DNA of 64,000 nucleotides from Gentiana macrophylla (GCA_026214975.1 JAOBSW010000755.1:62001-126000); one strand, 5' to 3'. Shown: positions 34,378-46,019, counted from the stretch's first letter. Notes: generated by a model not told the origin, from the sequence alone. Numbers and translations: made by a program.

Positions 34378-34968
34378 GCGTCCCCCAAGCTTAAGACTTT
34401 TCTTGTCCCCAAGCAAACAAAAAGACTCAAGACGAGACGGACTAAGAAGATCACACATGACATAGCCTTAGACGAAGACGCACAACACACGAGCATTAAT
34501 AAAATTTATCCCGGCATTCAAATCACAAAATGGACTAACTAATCCTTTTTATCATATCATGAGCAAAAGTGAACAAAAATTGTCAATGGAAAACAACATA
34601 GACCAAGAAGATAGACCCTCACGGGATAAATCACTCAACGCTCAATATTTGTGAGGTGACTAATCTCTCAAGCTCATTCCATTGAAAATGCCCTACTATA
34701 TGCTTGTATATCGTCTCATATCAATTACCAAGGCATTGTGCAACACATAAATCATAAGGTCTTTGGGAAAAAGGATGGTAAGTGAGAATAGCCCAAGTAG
34801 GAAAAAAATGGTGATAGGTGTAGGAAAAGGTATAAGAGATGGCAAAAACCATTAGAACTAGCGAAACACATGACTAACAAACATCAACGTCATACAAGTG
34901 CAAGGGTGTCCAACGCTTTATTTCCAAACCAAATAAAATTCCCTCTTTATTACAAACAAATAGACACA
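34378..34968 (-). mobile_element. Gypsy-like non-coding fragment at the end of copy A
   Basis: It is collinear with copy B 59534-60163, which continues into the minus-strand gypsy-like element at the right end of the window. Phrases such as tcccccaagctt and tgtccccaagcaa recur in both. Copy A lacks about 50 bp present in B and stops at 34968. Confidence 0.6.
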
Positions 34969-34985
34969 CACTATAGACAATACCA

Positions 34986-35190
34986 TATGGCACAATGAGT
35001 ACCTTCGGTGTTTTTAAATTGGATTCAAATTCTGTTGTTCAAATTTAGTGCAGTTGTCAAGTCATCCATGTGGAATGACCGTATAAAAATCATCTTAAGA
35101 TTCCAGTTGATTATGATGAAACGTGTGATCATACACATTCGTGACAAGGCATTGCTTGTTTCAAATGTTTTCTTACTTCATTATATATAA
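34986..35190. repeat. Dispersed repeat of about 205 bp, copy 2
   Basis: It matches 19471-19680 in the same orientation. It sits exactly between the end of duplication copy A and the copia Y LTR. Confidence 0.75.
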
Positions 35191-35353
35191 GCAGTTGTTA
35201 TATATATATATTGTCTATAGTGTGTGTGTCCATGTGTAAATTAACATCGGGTGCATTATGGTACTGCCATGTGGCTTAGACTAGATTATGCCTTATCTTT
35301 CTGGTAGATTTGTTTTGCTTTCTTCAATATATTGCTACCGTAATAAAGAATGA

Positions 35354-37067
35354 TGATTGAAGCTAAAATTCACCCGTCAAAAACAATTTATAAAGACTCG
35401 AAACCGTGGGCAAACTAACTCTCTAACCGACAGTGTACCGGGTCGATTGCTAGAATAGCTACAGGAGTACGAGGTCGAACCCAAGGGAAAAGTGTTTGTG
35501 AGTACCAAAGCGAACGTGTTACTTAGTCTAGGTGATCAATGTTTTTAAAGTGTTTGTATACTACAACGACACTAAAATGGTTCTCGCTAACAAATCTAAA
35601 GATAAAAAGAGAGAAAGAAGATTAAACTACTAGGTTCTAAAGAGATTAAGGGACATAGCCGAACCATGATCAAAATAGCTAGTTTCAACCCCAATGATAG
35701 ACAAAACCGGGAGTGTGCATTAAACAAACGAACTCTCACATTCAATTTCACGGGTGCGTGCTCCTAATTCCGGTGCTAAGGTCTGAACAACTCTCTCCCA
35801 ACACCTTATGCCATGTTAACTACCCTTCCCTTAAGAAGATTCACTAACGAGACATGTTAAGCACTAGAGCTGCTTAAACGTTAAAACGAGTAACCTCACT
35901 TTGGGCTCGGGCTTAACAACTAAGCCGAGTCTACGCCGTGATCTTAGAACCCCTTTTCCCACATCTCTCTATCGGAACAACTCTTTAGAGTGATGTGTGT
36001 GATTTTGACCTAGGTGACCAATCTAGCCCAAATCTGTTATAACAAGTTCTAAAACATGAAACATGCAAGATACAACAATAAAAAGCACTACACACTCCCA
36101 ATTTCATCACCCAAAGGGTGATTTCACCAAATTTCACATGATTCGACTATGAAAAGGGATTAGCTACTCATTATACTAGTGGAAACATGGAAGAAACTAT
36201 ATATTAAAGACATAACAAGTGAAAGAAAGAAGAAATATACCATTAATTTGCAGAAATTCAAGTTTAAGATCCAAAAGTACAAAATAGAGAATTAATTAAA
36301 AGATTGTCTCTTAGTGTTTGAAGTAGAAATCTGAGCTAAGAAATGGAAAGATTAAGCTAAGATAGTGTTGATTTAAGCTAAAAGAATGTATTCTAAGCTA
36401 TTACAAAATTCGAGCTAAGAAATAGGTAGGGTTTTGCTAAGAGAATGGTTATCCTCCAAAAAAACGCGCGTTTGAAAGGCTGAACCTGGCGTTTCACATC
36501 TTCAAACGCGCGTGTCGCATTGTTGAAACGTGCGTTTCGCATCATTTCTGGGCAGGTTCTTGGCTGATCTTCATCTGGAATATGCGTTTGGAATGTTCAA
36601 ACGCGCGTTTGGAGGACCTGGAATGCGCGTTTAGGGCAGTTTGAAATGCGCGTTTAGAGAGGTTGAACTCGATCAAGATTGTATTTCTTTGAAACGACGT
36701 TTGGGGTTCAAGCGCGTTTGAACCCTGTTGCCCCAAAACTTCAACTTTTCTTCCTTTTGATCTCTTCTCTTGCCTCGATCATGCTTTTCACCATAAATCA
36801 TCACCTTCCGGGTCATCGAGACACCAATACCCTTCAACATCATAAACAACCAAAAACATCCAAACAATTCCGGAGGGTAAAAGTGCTCGGGAATAAGGTT
36901 AATATCAACAAAAAGGGGTAATAATCCATCAAAGTAACGGATTCATTCCCCGTGCCAAAAGCTCACGATAACACCCGAAAACGGTCTAAATCACCCAAAA
37001 ATGTGCTGAAAGTGTGGTAAACGGGGATAAACAATGCACCGGAGTCACGTAAAGTTGACTCCCATCA
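35354..37067 (-). mobile_element. Solo gypsy LTR, 1,714 bp, TSD AATGA
   Basis: Bounded by TG (35354) and CA (37067), with AATGA duplicated at 35349-35353 and 37068-37072. No internal region is attached, so it is a solo LTR left by recombination between two LTRs. Minus orientation is inferred from its end, ...TTCAATCA on the minus strand, like the CTCAATCA end of the gypsy LTR at 40750. A cluster of CGCG palindromes lies at 36462-36725, in its presumed U3. Confidence 0.88.
36462..36725. repeat. Cluster of AAACGCGCGTTT-like palindromes
   Basis: About nine variants of aaacgcgcgttt or atgcgcgttt occur within 264 bp, at about 36462, 36503, 36525, 36582, 36598, 36623, 36646, 36691 and 36709. The core CGCG or ACGCGC fits the known CAMTA-type CGCG box; a regulatory role is inference. 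Confidence 0.8.
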
Positions 37068-37142
37068 AATGAACATATGAATAATTATTCAGCAGTAGAA
37101 TGTTTGCTACTTTTTTCTTCTGCTCAATTTACATTTCTTAGT

Positions 37143-37154
37143 TGATATCAGAGC
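37143..37154 (+). promoter_or_regulatory. PBS of copia Y
   Basis: TGATATCAGAGC differs by one base from TGGTATCAGAGC and lies 11 bases before the gag ATG region at 37165. Confidence 0.7.
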
Positions 37155-37164
37155 TTGAGGTTCG

Positions 37165-39101
37165 ATGGCAGCAGAAGGAACCAGCTCCGACCCTCTTTCA
37201 ATTGTCTCAACCGTTGTAAACAAGAAAGCTCCGACGGACTCTACAGATCGGGTTTCATTTCCTTCTTTTCCGATTGACTCAATTCCTCCAATTGGATTTA
37301 CTTTGCCTTAACCCACAACTCAGATCGGTCTATCTCTACCACCACTCTTTACCATGAGCTCATCGCCACCGTTTTCCTAGTACAGAACTGATCCCTATCC
37401 CTCACTTTTCTGATCACCATGCTATAATCTAGTTTCATCTCTTAGCTCAACTCCCTTTCATGGTCACTTGAACAAGACATGCACGGTCAAATTGAACAGA
37501 GACAACTATTTACTTTGGAAATCGACCGTTCTCCTTATAATCCGCGGCCACAAACTTGAAGGTTATTTGCTGGGAACCCATCCTCATACATCAACCATTC
37601 TTGGAACTCTGGGCTCACAGACACCAGACGAGTGGGATACTATGGATCAAATTTTGATAGGGTGGTTGCAAGGATCGATGATGGAGCAAGCTTTGATTGA
37701 AGTCATAGGTTGCAACACATCACATGATGTTTGGGTCACCGTAGAGGGATAGTCTAGCTGTCAATCTGAGGCACGAATGCTATAACTAAAGAATGCCTTG
37801 ATTAGAGCAGAGAATGGGAGCAAATTCATGGCGGATTATCTGGCAATGATGGATTCTTATAGGTATAATCTTCTACTGCATAAAGAGCTATCTGATCTCC
37901 AAATCATAATTAATCTTGGCAATCTTGGGAGGTCTAGACAGAGATTATGAGACATCAATAGTCAATATTACTACATGAGTGGGTTCCTTGAACTATAAGG
38001 AAGCCCATTCACATCTCCTTATTCCTGAGAAGTTGGTGGCTAGATTTAATCCAAGTTCATATTGTGTTAATGGGAAACCAAGTGCAAATCTGACACAATC
38101 TCAGTCTAGGAATTCTTTTGGTGGCAATAGACCTCTTAATCCAAATTAATATTTTTAAGGTAGAAGTGGAGGCTCTAAAGGTGGTAGATCTAGAGGTAGA
38201 GGTGGAAGAGGAGGAAATAGCAACAATAGTAACAACAATGGTAGCGAGATGGCATGTCAATTGTGCAACAAAATCGGACATACTGCTCCCCGGTGCTGAC
38301 ATAGGTTTGAAACTTCTGTCAACAACAATCATGCTCCTAGTAATCCCAAACAGGTCTCTACATTTGTTGCTAGTCCTCAAAGTGTTGCTGACAACTCTTG
38401 GTATTTGGATAATGGTGCCACTAACCAAATAACCTCAGACTTAAACAATCTGCACTTGAACACTGGTTACACTAGTACTGACACATTACTTGTGGCAAAT
38501 GGTAAAGCTCTATGCATTAAACATGTAGGAGCTAGCACTCTCCACACGCCATCTAGACCACTCACTCTTAACACTGTTCTTCATGTCCCAGAGATAACTA
38601 AAAACTTAATAATTATCTCTAAGCTTATTTATGACAATCCTACTCTTGTTTAGTTTATTGATTCTGGTTGTATTATAAAGGACAAGAGTACAAGCCAACC
38701 TCTAGTTTAGGGTCTACTCAAGGATGTACTGTACAAGATGGCTTCTCTCACCATTAAGACCTCCATTCACTCCAAAGAATCCTGCTCCAGTTATTCTACT
38801 TTTCCCAGACATTCTAAGACTATTTTTACTTGTAATAATCCCAATACCCAGGCTACTAGTCCTAAAATTAGTCTTGATCTGTGGCATAGGAGTATGGGCC
38901 AATGTTCTAAGCATGTTTTGAGTCTTGTGTTATCTCAATGTAATGTTTCCATTAATGAAACTTTTACTTCATGCTTGTCAATTGGGTAAATCCCACCTTC
39001 TACCACATTATAATTCAAACTCTTGTGCCTTGTCTGCCTTTGATCTTGTTCACACTGTTATATGAGGACCTTCCCCTATAAATTTCGTTGGAGGGTACAG
39101 A
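37165..39101 (+). pseudogene. Copia Y gag, protease and integrase start
   Basis: It starts MAAEGTSSDPLS at 37165. After stops, a 94-codon frame from 37468 reads VKLNRDNYLLWKSTVLLIIR and HKLEGYLLGTHP, the conserved N-terminal gag segment of this copia group. A Gly/Arg/Asn-rich tract and the knuckle CQLCNKIGHTAPRC (about 38255) follow. The protease reads WYLDNGATNQITSD (about 38400), with asparagine in place of the usual serine/threonine of D-S/T-G, so catalysis is doubtful. A GAG-pre-integrase segment follows, and the element is cut at 39101 by a gypsy LTR. Many stops make it a pseudogene, but it is the most complete Y copy. Confidence 0.85.
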
Positions 39102-40750
39102 TGACGGTCAAAATATACCCATAAAAGTCATCAATATTATCCTTAAATCGAGTCAAATAATATATATTTTATATTAAATCACATGTGTATAATGATTATT
39201 TAATGTTTTGTGATTTATAAAATATAATTTGGTATTTCCATTTTTTATCATTTAAATACAATTTCTTGTGCAATAAATGTTTATTTTGTAGATAAAGATA
39301 AATTGGAGATTTTCTACAAAAAGAGAAGATAAATCTCAAGGAAATTCGAAGCGGAATCGGATTAAACTGAGGATAAATATCAAGCAAAGACGAAAATAGG
39401 AGTAAGGAGTACAAGAGCGTGAGCCAATCCAGTTTTGATGGACTCATTTGGCGGCTAGAGTCTGTTCATTTGGGCGAGTCCCAGATCCATCCGGATTAGT
39501 TTGGAATTATCCTAACGAGTTTTGAGACTTCATTTGGATTTAGGAAACCTATTTCAGATCGGTTTCAGCTTATCCCATGCGAAATTTTACTCTTATATAT
39601 ATTTGTACTAGCTCATTAGCAAAAATACACTTTAGTCACTTTACACACTTTACACAATTCATAATAAAATCCTCAGTTTTTCTCAAGAGTTGTTTTTATA
39701 CATGTTCTGCAATAATGTAAGTTCTTGTATTTATTTCTTCTTAGTTCTTTATAATTAAGTCCCCAATTATTATTTATCATTTGAGATTGTTAGTTTCTTA
39801 GTTAAATGATGTAGATCTAGGATTAAGACGTGAGGCAGTGGGGATTCCTTGTCTATAAGGATCCACACGCCCATGCCGATGTCTCGTGATCTATGTATGA
39901 CTTTATTTTGATCAAAAATCGTGTTTCGCCGAGTCAGTCTAGCCACGTCTTTATGGTGTGATTGTCCAACTAGAATTTCTTATCTTAGTAGGTATGGCTA
40001 CGGCTACGTTGCTCGTCTGTTTTAATTAAAACGTATAGTGAGGAAATACCAATATAGTGCTCCTAGGTCGGCTCATGAATTGCTCTTTCGGGACTTTCAG
40101 CGAGATCTAGATCTGTGTTATATTAGGGAATTGCGTGAGCCTGATTATACGTAAATCGTAGATTAATATGATACCTAAAAAGTTAGTGTTAATGGGACGG
40201 AGACTGATGCGATCGCTTAGGAAGTACGCCTAACCACAGGAATGTTGCCTAGGTGAGGAATACGGTTAATATCGGCATCCCTAGTTTTGTAAGCGTTCAA
40301 GTTATATGAGATGGAGGCCTAAAAAGCGAAGTCACATAATGTAGCATAGTGATCTAGATGGCCTATCCGGAGCTATATCCAGTTTAGGGGATGACTCCCG
40401 TAGCCAATATAAAAGAGATACGATCGGGTTAATAGTTAGTGAGTCTAGGTTAATTATATAGAAGCTCTAGTTCCAAACGATAACATAATAATTGAGGAGG
40501 TTAATTATGTTGTATTTATTTATGTTGTGTCGAGTCGTGTCAATTTATCTTTTCTTGTCCTTTGTTGGTCATAGACCATTTTATGTGCTTGACATGCTTA
40601 ATTAATTATTTATAAAATGACCCACAATTGGTTCCCTGTGGGATCGACCTTGATTAGCTATAGCTATACTACGATGGACCTAGTCCTCTTGCTAGTATTG
40701 GTTTATGGTGGTCAAGTATTTTAATTTCACTTGAATGATCACCTCAATCA
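39102..40750 (+). repeat. Gypsy 5' LTR, plus strand
   Basis: It runs from TGACGGTCAAAATATACCC to ...CCTCAATCA, followed by the spacer agttttt and the PBS. A TATA-like ttatatatat lies at about 39594. The ggttccctgtgggatcgacctt block near 40631 is typical of LTR 3' regions in tRNA-Asp-primed plant gypsy elements. No second LTR is in the window. Confidence 0.75.
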
Positions 40751-40756
40751 AGTTTT

Positions 40757-40774
40757 TGGTGCTGTTGCAGGGGA
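40757..40774 (+). promoter_or_regulatory. Degenerate tRNA-Asp PBS
   Basis: TGGTGCTGTTGCAGGGGA corresponds to TGGCGCCGTTGCCGGGGA, complementary to the 3' end of plant tRNA-Asp, with three changes. This primer is typical of the Athila/Tat side of Ty3/gypsy. Confidence 0.75.
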
Positions 40775-41091
40775 GCCAACGGTCAATTATATAAATAATT
40801 ATTAGTCATGTCGAGTGTTATGTTTTAAAGTCTGTTTTTACGTTTTTAGAGTCCATTTGGCTATTTGTTCGTAATTTCTCAACAAAAAAAAAGGTCTCGC
40901 TCCCAACGAGCCCTGTGCTTGCTGCCAGCAAGTCCCAGTTTTTTTTTCTAGGTCGTTTTTGTGTCTATTATTCCCCCGTTTGTAGTCTGTAGGTCTCACG
41001 GAAGCATGAATAATCATGCTGACTGTTAGTTTACTGACATTTGTATGTTTTTTCTTATGTCCACAGAGAGCCAGAGAAATTAATTATTCCA

Positions 41092-41595
41092 ATGGATATT
41101 GTTCTAGCAAAAATGTCGACCAGTCAATTTTCTGAAGCGAAAAATGAAGAAGTAAAATTCACACGCTCAAAAACCACACCCAGTAAGGCCGGATAAGCAA
41201 AAGTTAGTAGAGGAACGAAAAAGACAGAGACACGAGGAAGGGAAAGTCGATCTCTTTCAGGGTATGACTGCTCGCATTCCAATTATTATTTCTGATTCTG
41301 ATTCTAGCTCTGGTTTGGAGTCTGACCCCGAGTACCTACCCTCACTTTCCCCAACTCCCGAATAACCGATCTCTGATTCTGACCCTGAGTCTGAGTTCAA
41401 CACTAGACCCATAGTACCCTGCCAACCTGAGGCAGAAGAGCTAAAGGATCGCGCTCGTCTATTTCCAAAGTTAGGAGATCCTAGGGCGTTTATTGTTGAC
41501 GTAGTCTTGGATAGGAAGAGGCGGCCCTGCCGATTGACTCGGATCAAGCCTAAATATAGTTCCCTATAGCGTTTGTGAGAGAATTGGAGTCTATA
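41092..41595 (+). pseudogene. Gypsy gag-like leader remnant
   Basis: An ATG at 41092 opens MDIVLAKMSTSQF and stops near 41196. Another frame then reads KLVEERKRQRHEEGKVDLF, an acidic serine-rich stretch (ISDSDSSSGLESDPEYLPSL), a stop, and ELKDRARLFPKLGDPRAF. No gag core or zinc knuckle is seen. It precedes the protease frame directly. Confidence 0.5.
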
Positions 41596-41600
41596 CCGTT

Positions 41601-42374
41601 ATGAACACGACGATGAACATTCGCTTTGGGGATGGTCTTCGTACCGTGCGTACTGGAGCCTTGAACTACATGACCATAGGAATTGGGAGGCTTCGCTTTC
41701 TAGTCGATATAGTCGTGATGGACGTAGAGGAGGCTCCCCACTGCCCACTTATACTGGGCCGATCATTTATGGCAACCTCTAAGGCTCGAGTAGAGATGGA
41801 AAAATTCGAGCTCACATTGTTTGATGCCAAAGGCTCGGAGGTTCATACAATCCTTAGACCTCGATTTCCGCTTCCGCCTAGTATCTCAGTTGTGACGGTT
41901 CACGGTGCGGATGAGACTGCCTTGATTCCTAGTCAAGGAGACGTTGATATGGTTGACGCTGCCCCAAGAAATAGTGAATTAGAATTCCTGTATATCTTAA
42001 GAAGGGACATGGACGCTCAATCCCTGCGTACAGAACCGGCGGATGCCTCAATGCTTCTGGCGGACGAGGCAGAAACCGTGTACGGAGATGGGTCCTCCCC
42101 ATCCGAAGGAATCGCTGAGGATCGAGAAGGCTCAAAGTTAAAAGATAGACGGAGAAGGGTTAAAAAGCGAACTCGTAGAGTTCGATCTCGAAGATCGCTA
42201 GTTTCTGGGACAGAAGCTGAGATTGGTGCATGTTTAGATGGCAAGGATGACTGTATTTTCTTAGGTCTCAACGCCAAAGGAAAAGCAAGCATTCTCAAAG
42301 AAGGAAAGCAGATCTCAGTGCAAGCCGACCGGGTGAAAATCTGGAAGGCAAAGGACGATAAATCAAGGGAATGA
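41601..42374 (+). CDS. Gypsy protease-domain protein with basic linker, open 257-codon frame
   Basis: This is the longest uninterrupted TE-derived frame that reads as a retroelement protein outside the copia gag. Residues about 15-75 (GIGRLRFLVDIVVMDVEEAP, HCPLILGRSFMATSKARVEM) match the C-terminal half of the gypsy aspartic protease. The catalytic DxGA part would lie upstream, before the ATG at 41601, and is not recognisable there. Residues about 180-197 are strongly basic (KDRRRRVKKRTRRVRSRR). The tail (KGKASILKEGKQISVQADRV) recalls C-terminal tails of some gypsy polyproteins. Reverse transcriptase and integrase are missing, so this is a deleted or non-autonomous gypsy product. Whether it is expressed is unknown. 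Confidence 0.65.
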   Translation: MNTTMNIRFGDGLRTVRTGALNYMTIGIGRLRFLVDIVVMDVEEAPHCPLILGRSFMATSKARVEMEKFELTLFDAKGSEVHTILRPRFPLPPSISVVTVHGADETALIPSQGDVDMVDAAPRNSELEFLYILRRDMDAQSLRTEPADASMLLADEAETVYGDGSSPSEGIAEDREGSKLKDRRRRVKKRTRRVRSRRSLVSGTEAEIGACLDGKDDCIFLGLNAKGKASILKEGKQISVQADRVKIWKAKDDKSRE

Positions 42375-42617
42375 TGATATTTGGAGAGTCGAGCTGAAGA
42401 CTTTAAATTCAGAACTATTTCTATCTCTTAGATGTTAGTAATTCTTTTTAGGATTTTAGGTTTTTCTTTACTTTGAGTCAAATAAAAGTAACGTTAAAAC
42501 GGTTGAGGTTTTTTATTTTGCCGTGTTCCGATGACCATTGGGTTAAGGATGTGCAAAAGTTTTTTTACTCAATTCGTTGTAACGTGAAGTAGAGTCTCAT
42601 AGGCGTGTCTAGGTTAG

Positions 42618-42809
42618 CATAGCTGTAAAAATCCACAGGATTGCACCTGTGATGGACCTGATGAAGCTGATGGTGGTAAATACAAATGCAGGAAAAAGCA
42701 ATGCTTTGATGATCCATGTACACAGGAAGATGATATTTGTGATAAAGAGAAATGCTATTGCCCTGAAGGAGGTTACAATTGTGCTGATAAAGAGAAAAAG
42801 GAGAATTGA
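42618..42809 (+). CDS. Cysteine-rich terminal exon, orphan
   Basis: A frame with no ATG, open after the TAG at 42615 and ending at TGA 42807-42809, encodes up to 63 residues with 10 cysteines. Spacing is C-x5-C-x1-C-x12-C-x4-C-x4-C-x6-C-x4-C-x1-C-x6-C, the rest being mainly Asp, Glu and Lys. Possible splice acceptors precede it (gttag at 42617, ccacag at 42638). An AATAAA at 43014 could serve as poly-A signal. The CxxxxxCxC and CxxxxCxC modules look like a duplicated disulfide or metal-binding unit. I do not recognise the family. No first exon or signal peptide is visible upstream, where gypsy sequence lies, so the gene may be split or a captured fragment. Confidence 0.5.
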   Translation, partial: HSCKNPQDCTCDGPDEADGGKYKCRKKQCFDDPCTQEDDICDKEKCYCPEGGYNCADKEKKEN

Positions 42810-43184
42810 GACTTTCTTGTTCTACCTAACTGTCTTTTTAATCCCATGATACATAGTCTACTGAGAAGACAAGTTTCTTTTTTCTATTTTTTTTTTGAAG
42901 CCCTCGGTATTCGGGACCAATTATTAATCCTACCTGGACTAGGTAGCCAAGAGCTCTTATAGTATATTGAGAAACTTTTTTTCTCGTTTTATGTTTGTGC
43001 GGTCTTATTTTGAAATAAAAAATTCATGGGATGTTGTTGAATTTGTTTTTTTTTTTTCTGTTTTTCTTTATTCTACTACGGTGTGTGATGTTTGGGAGGT
43101 TTTAATAGGTTAATTATCCAAATTCAAAACAACAAAAACTCAGCTAAAATAATCATAGGAATGGTTCTACATGTAATGATCGGC
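42810..43184. other. Putative 3' UTR and spacer
   Basis: AT-rich, with poly-T runs at about 42889 and 43047. It contains AATAAA at 43014-43019. No gene is seen. Confidence 0.4.
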
Positions 43185-44358
43185 AAAAAGACAACAAAAT
43201 TTTAGACGGACAAAAATACCTTTACTTATACAAGATACGCGTTCCAGGCCGTTCCCTCTCATTTAGTTTCTTCCCTCCATTCTTTCTTTCTTTTTTTAAC
43301 AACATAACAGGTCCGTTTTTTTAAACAACCGTAACTTTCGATTCAGAACTCCGATCATCAAAAATATTTCACCAAAATTCATATATTTTTCTGCTCTTTA
43401 TTTTGATATCTCATACGATACCCTTCCAACGTAAATTTTAAAAGCCAAAAAAACATTTCCATTAATCGGAGCATTGTTCTTATAAACGACCGTAACTTTT
43501 GATTTAGAACACCGATCCTCAAAATTCTTTCACCAAACTTTATATTTTTTTTCTCTTCATTTTGAAATCGCATACGATACACTTTCGACGTAGTTTTTGA
43601 AAGCCGAATTTAATCACAGCGTGTATACTAACATAATAACAGTATCACAATATAAGTATCACTAACATATGTAGTTCAAGGTTCAATAGCATCACGTCAA
43701 TCTAAATCATTTAAATATAATACTAGTAGTTTCCATAATGTAAAAATATGGTTATAATGAACTCCGATCAGTAACACAGTATCAGTAACATAGTATCAGT
43801 AACACAATATCGAGATAGTGAATAAAGAATAAGAATAACACCCCCCCAAAAAAAACTAGTGGATTAGAAAGCTTAATGATATGAACCAAGTGAACAACAC
43901 AATTTAGGTACATCATCCGAAGACCGACTCAAGAACAACCTCAAAATAGCTCAATATATGGCTCATATATGGCTCATTTAAGCTCAATTCAAGAGACTAC
44001 TTCAAGGCACACATATATCATAAATTCAGCCAAGTATCTCAATATATAGCATTAAAACCAGCCGTATAAACTCACAATTCAGCTCAATAACAAACCATCT
44101 TAGTTCATCAATTTTCAGCTCAGCTTGATTCGTTTATCAATCATATAAGCGTGCTTGAATCTTAACAAGAAATCAAAGATAGATTAAGAGTGAGTACTTA
44201 GCTTTAGAAGATGATATCTGGTTCATTTAATATTAAGCTCATCCCATTTTATCAGTTCATCTCATTCACATATCCAGCTCATTTAATCAAATAATCAGCC
44301 AAAAAGATATAAAAATACATGTCAACAACTATTAATACATCAACAAGAATGGTGTCAA

Positions 44359-44560
44359 CTATTGTCCACCAGCCTCTTCCTCCAATTTTTTCACGTATGC
44401 CTGAAGCGTCATAACCTAATTCCTAGCAGGAGCCTGCGGTATAGTTTGTCAAGCCAACCTCAAGACCATAGCAAGGCAATTCATGTGAATAAGCAACAAC
44501 AAGAACCAAATCACCAACAATGCTAGCAGACACAATTTGTGCACTTATGTCCTTATTGGT
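44359..44560 (-). pseudogene. RPL5: RPL5 (uL18) gene fragment, copy B
   Basis: Same fragment as at 14948-15147. Here the motif AQIVSASI is kept (copy A has SPSI), closer to the plant RPL5 consensus. The same stop after the GLTNY segment and the same shifted tail are present, so the lesion predates the duplication. Confidence 0.82.
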
Positions 44561-46019
44561 TTATGGTTGGAGTTAAGGTAGCTTTACCATGAGGAATGAA
44601 TGAGTAATTTGCAAGGGGACTAAAACAAAGTGCATCACATGCACAAAATTTTAAGCTTTATGGCAGAAATATGTTATGCTTATTTAATAGGCGTCTTATG
44701 TCCCTTGTGAAATCATGCATGCTTATTTAAAAATTGACAGAAATATGGCAGAAATATGCATGCTTATTTAAAAATTGACATGCATTCTAGTCCTCTATCT
44801 CATTCAGAAGTGAAAGGCATTTGATGCAACAGAATCTCAAAAACCAAATCGTTACAAACAATATCAAAATATCAGCAACATCTTTGTCTCTTATGCTGCT
44901 AAAGAAACAAAACCAACCTCATCTGCTCGTGCCTGACCAGTTTGTTCCATCGTTGTTAGTTCTTGATGTGATGAAAATTGAATATATACATTTCTTCCCC
45001 TAATATAACATAAGAAATTAAAGGTACTCTAACAATAAATAATCTCAGTGGTCCAGTTTCTTCATTAGATATTGAAATTCTAAACATATGGTTTTTTTCT
45101 TCATAATAGACACATACACAAACACTAGTACACAGTCATACGAACCTTACAGCTGGTTGAACATTGGAGTAGAATTGCAAGGCGTTGAATATCTTGCATC
45201 TGGAGGAGAGACTACATGAAAATAAGATATGTAAACTATACAAAATGTGTCAAGAAGTGGCGTAAACTATTCTTCCTACATTGGAATTCTTCTCTGAATC
45301 AACACATTCACGAGCCAAAAAAAAAACCAGCAGAAAACCTGGTTTTTTGCTCGAAGCATTACAAGTTTGGTTATGACCCCAAGTAAGTCATTCTGCAAAT
45401 GCCATCACAAGAATAAAAATGATGCAATGAGTTATCACTGCACATGTCTAATAAAAGATCTTTTATACGGTACTACTCTTTTAAGATTTGTTAATTCTCA
45501 CTCCCAGGATACATGAATTATGTCTCCTCCGTCGCCGGCCGATTGATGATGGTGCAAATACAGAAGGTAATCTGATTTTGGAAGAAGAAGAAGAAGGGGA
45601 GAAGGCTGCTGCGTGTTCATCTTTCACCTGTTTCAATGTGAATATCGTGTTCATCATTTGTCAAATAATAAGGATATTTTTGTTCCAGCCAATATTATTT
45701 TGTCCTTATTGAACTAAAAAAAGGAGTGTGGATTAAAGTTCAATATATGAGAGAAAGGTGGATTTATAACTAATTTTTCCATTTAATTTCGTTTACTTTG
45801 AAGATTTGAAGGCATACCGATTGCGTACTAAAATAATATTATATTTGAAAGCCTACTTCAAAAGACTCAATATATTTTGTCACAGACTATAATAAATAGA
45901 CTTAATCAAAAAAATTGCTCTATTTATTTTTTTTTTCCAATTTTAAAGTTTTAAATAATTAATATTTTTGGTGTTACAATGCCTACGCCTTTTGGGGTCT
46001 TTTAATTATCAGTCATTAA

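Larger units (their letters stand above)
13770..34968 (+). repeat. Segmental duplication, copy A
   Basis: From about 13770 the sequence runs in the same order and orientation as 43185-60163 with high identity, including the same frameshifts in dead coding regions. Differences: copy A has the 4.57-kb copia insertion at 23676-28243 and a private block at 19343-20141. It lacks about 230 bp found in B at 52326-52558 and about 50 bp found in B near 60100. The offset at the left end is about 29.4 kb. Homology stops within a gypsy-like non-coding region. Confidence 0.93.
35196..37140 (+). repeat. Copia Y 5' LTR split by a solo gypsy LTR
   Basis: Removing the solo LTR plus one TSD leaves about 220 bp from tgttatatata (35196) to just before the PBS at 37143. 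Part of it (35216-35300) recurs at 31632-31712 and 56784-56862. The ends are approximate because no intact 3' LTR is in the window. Confidence 0.55.
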
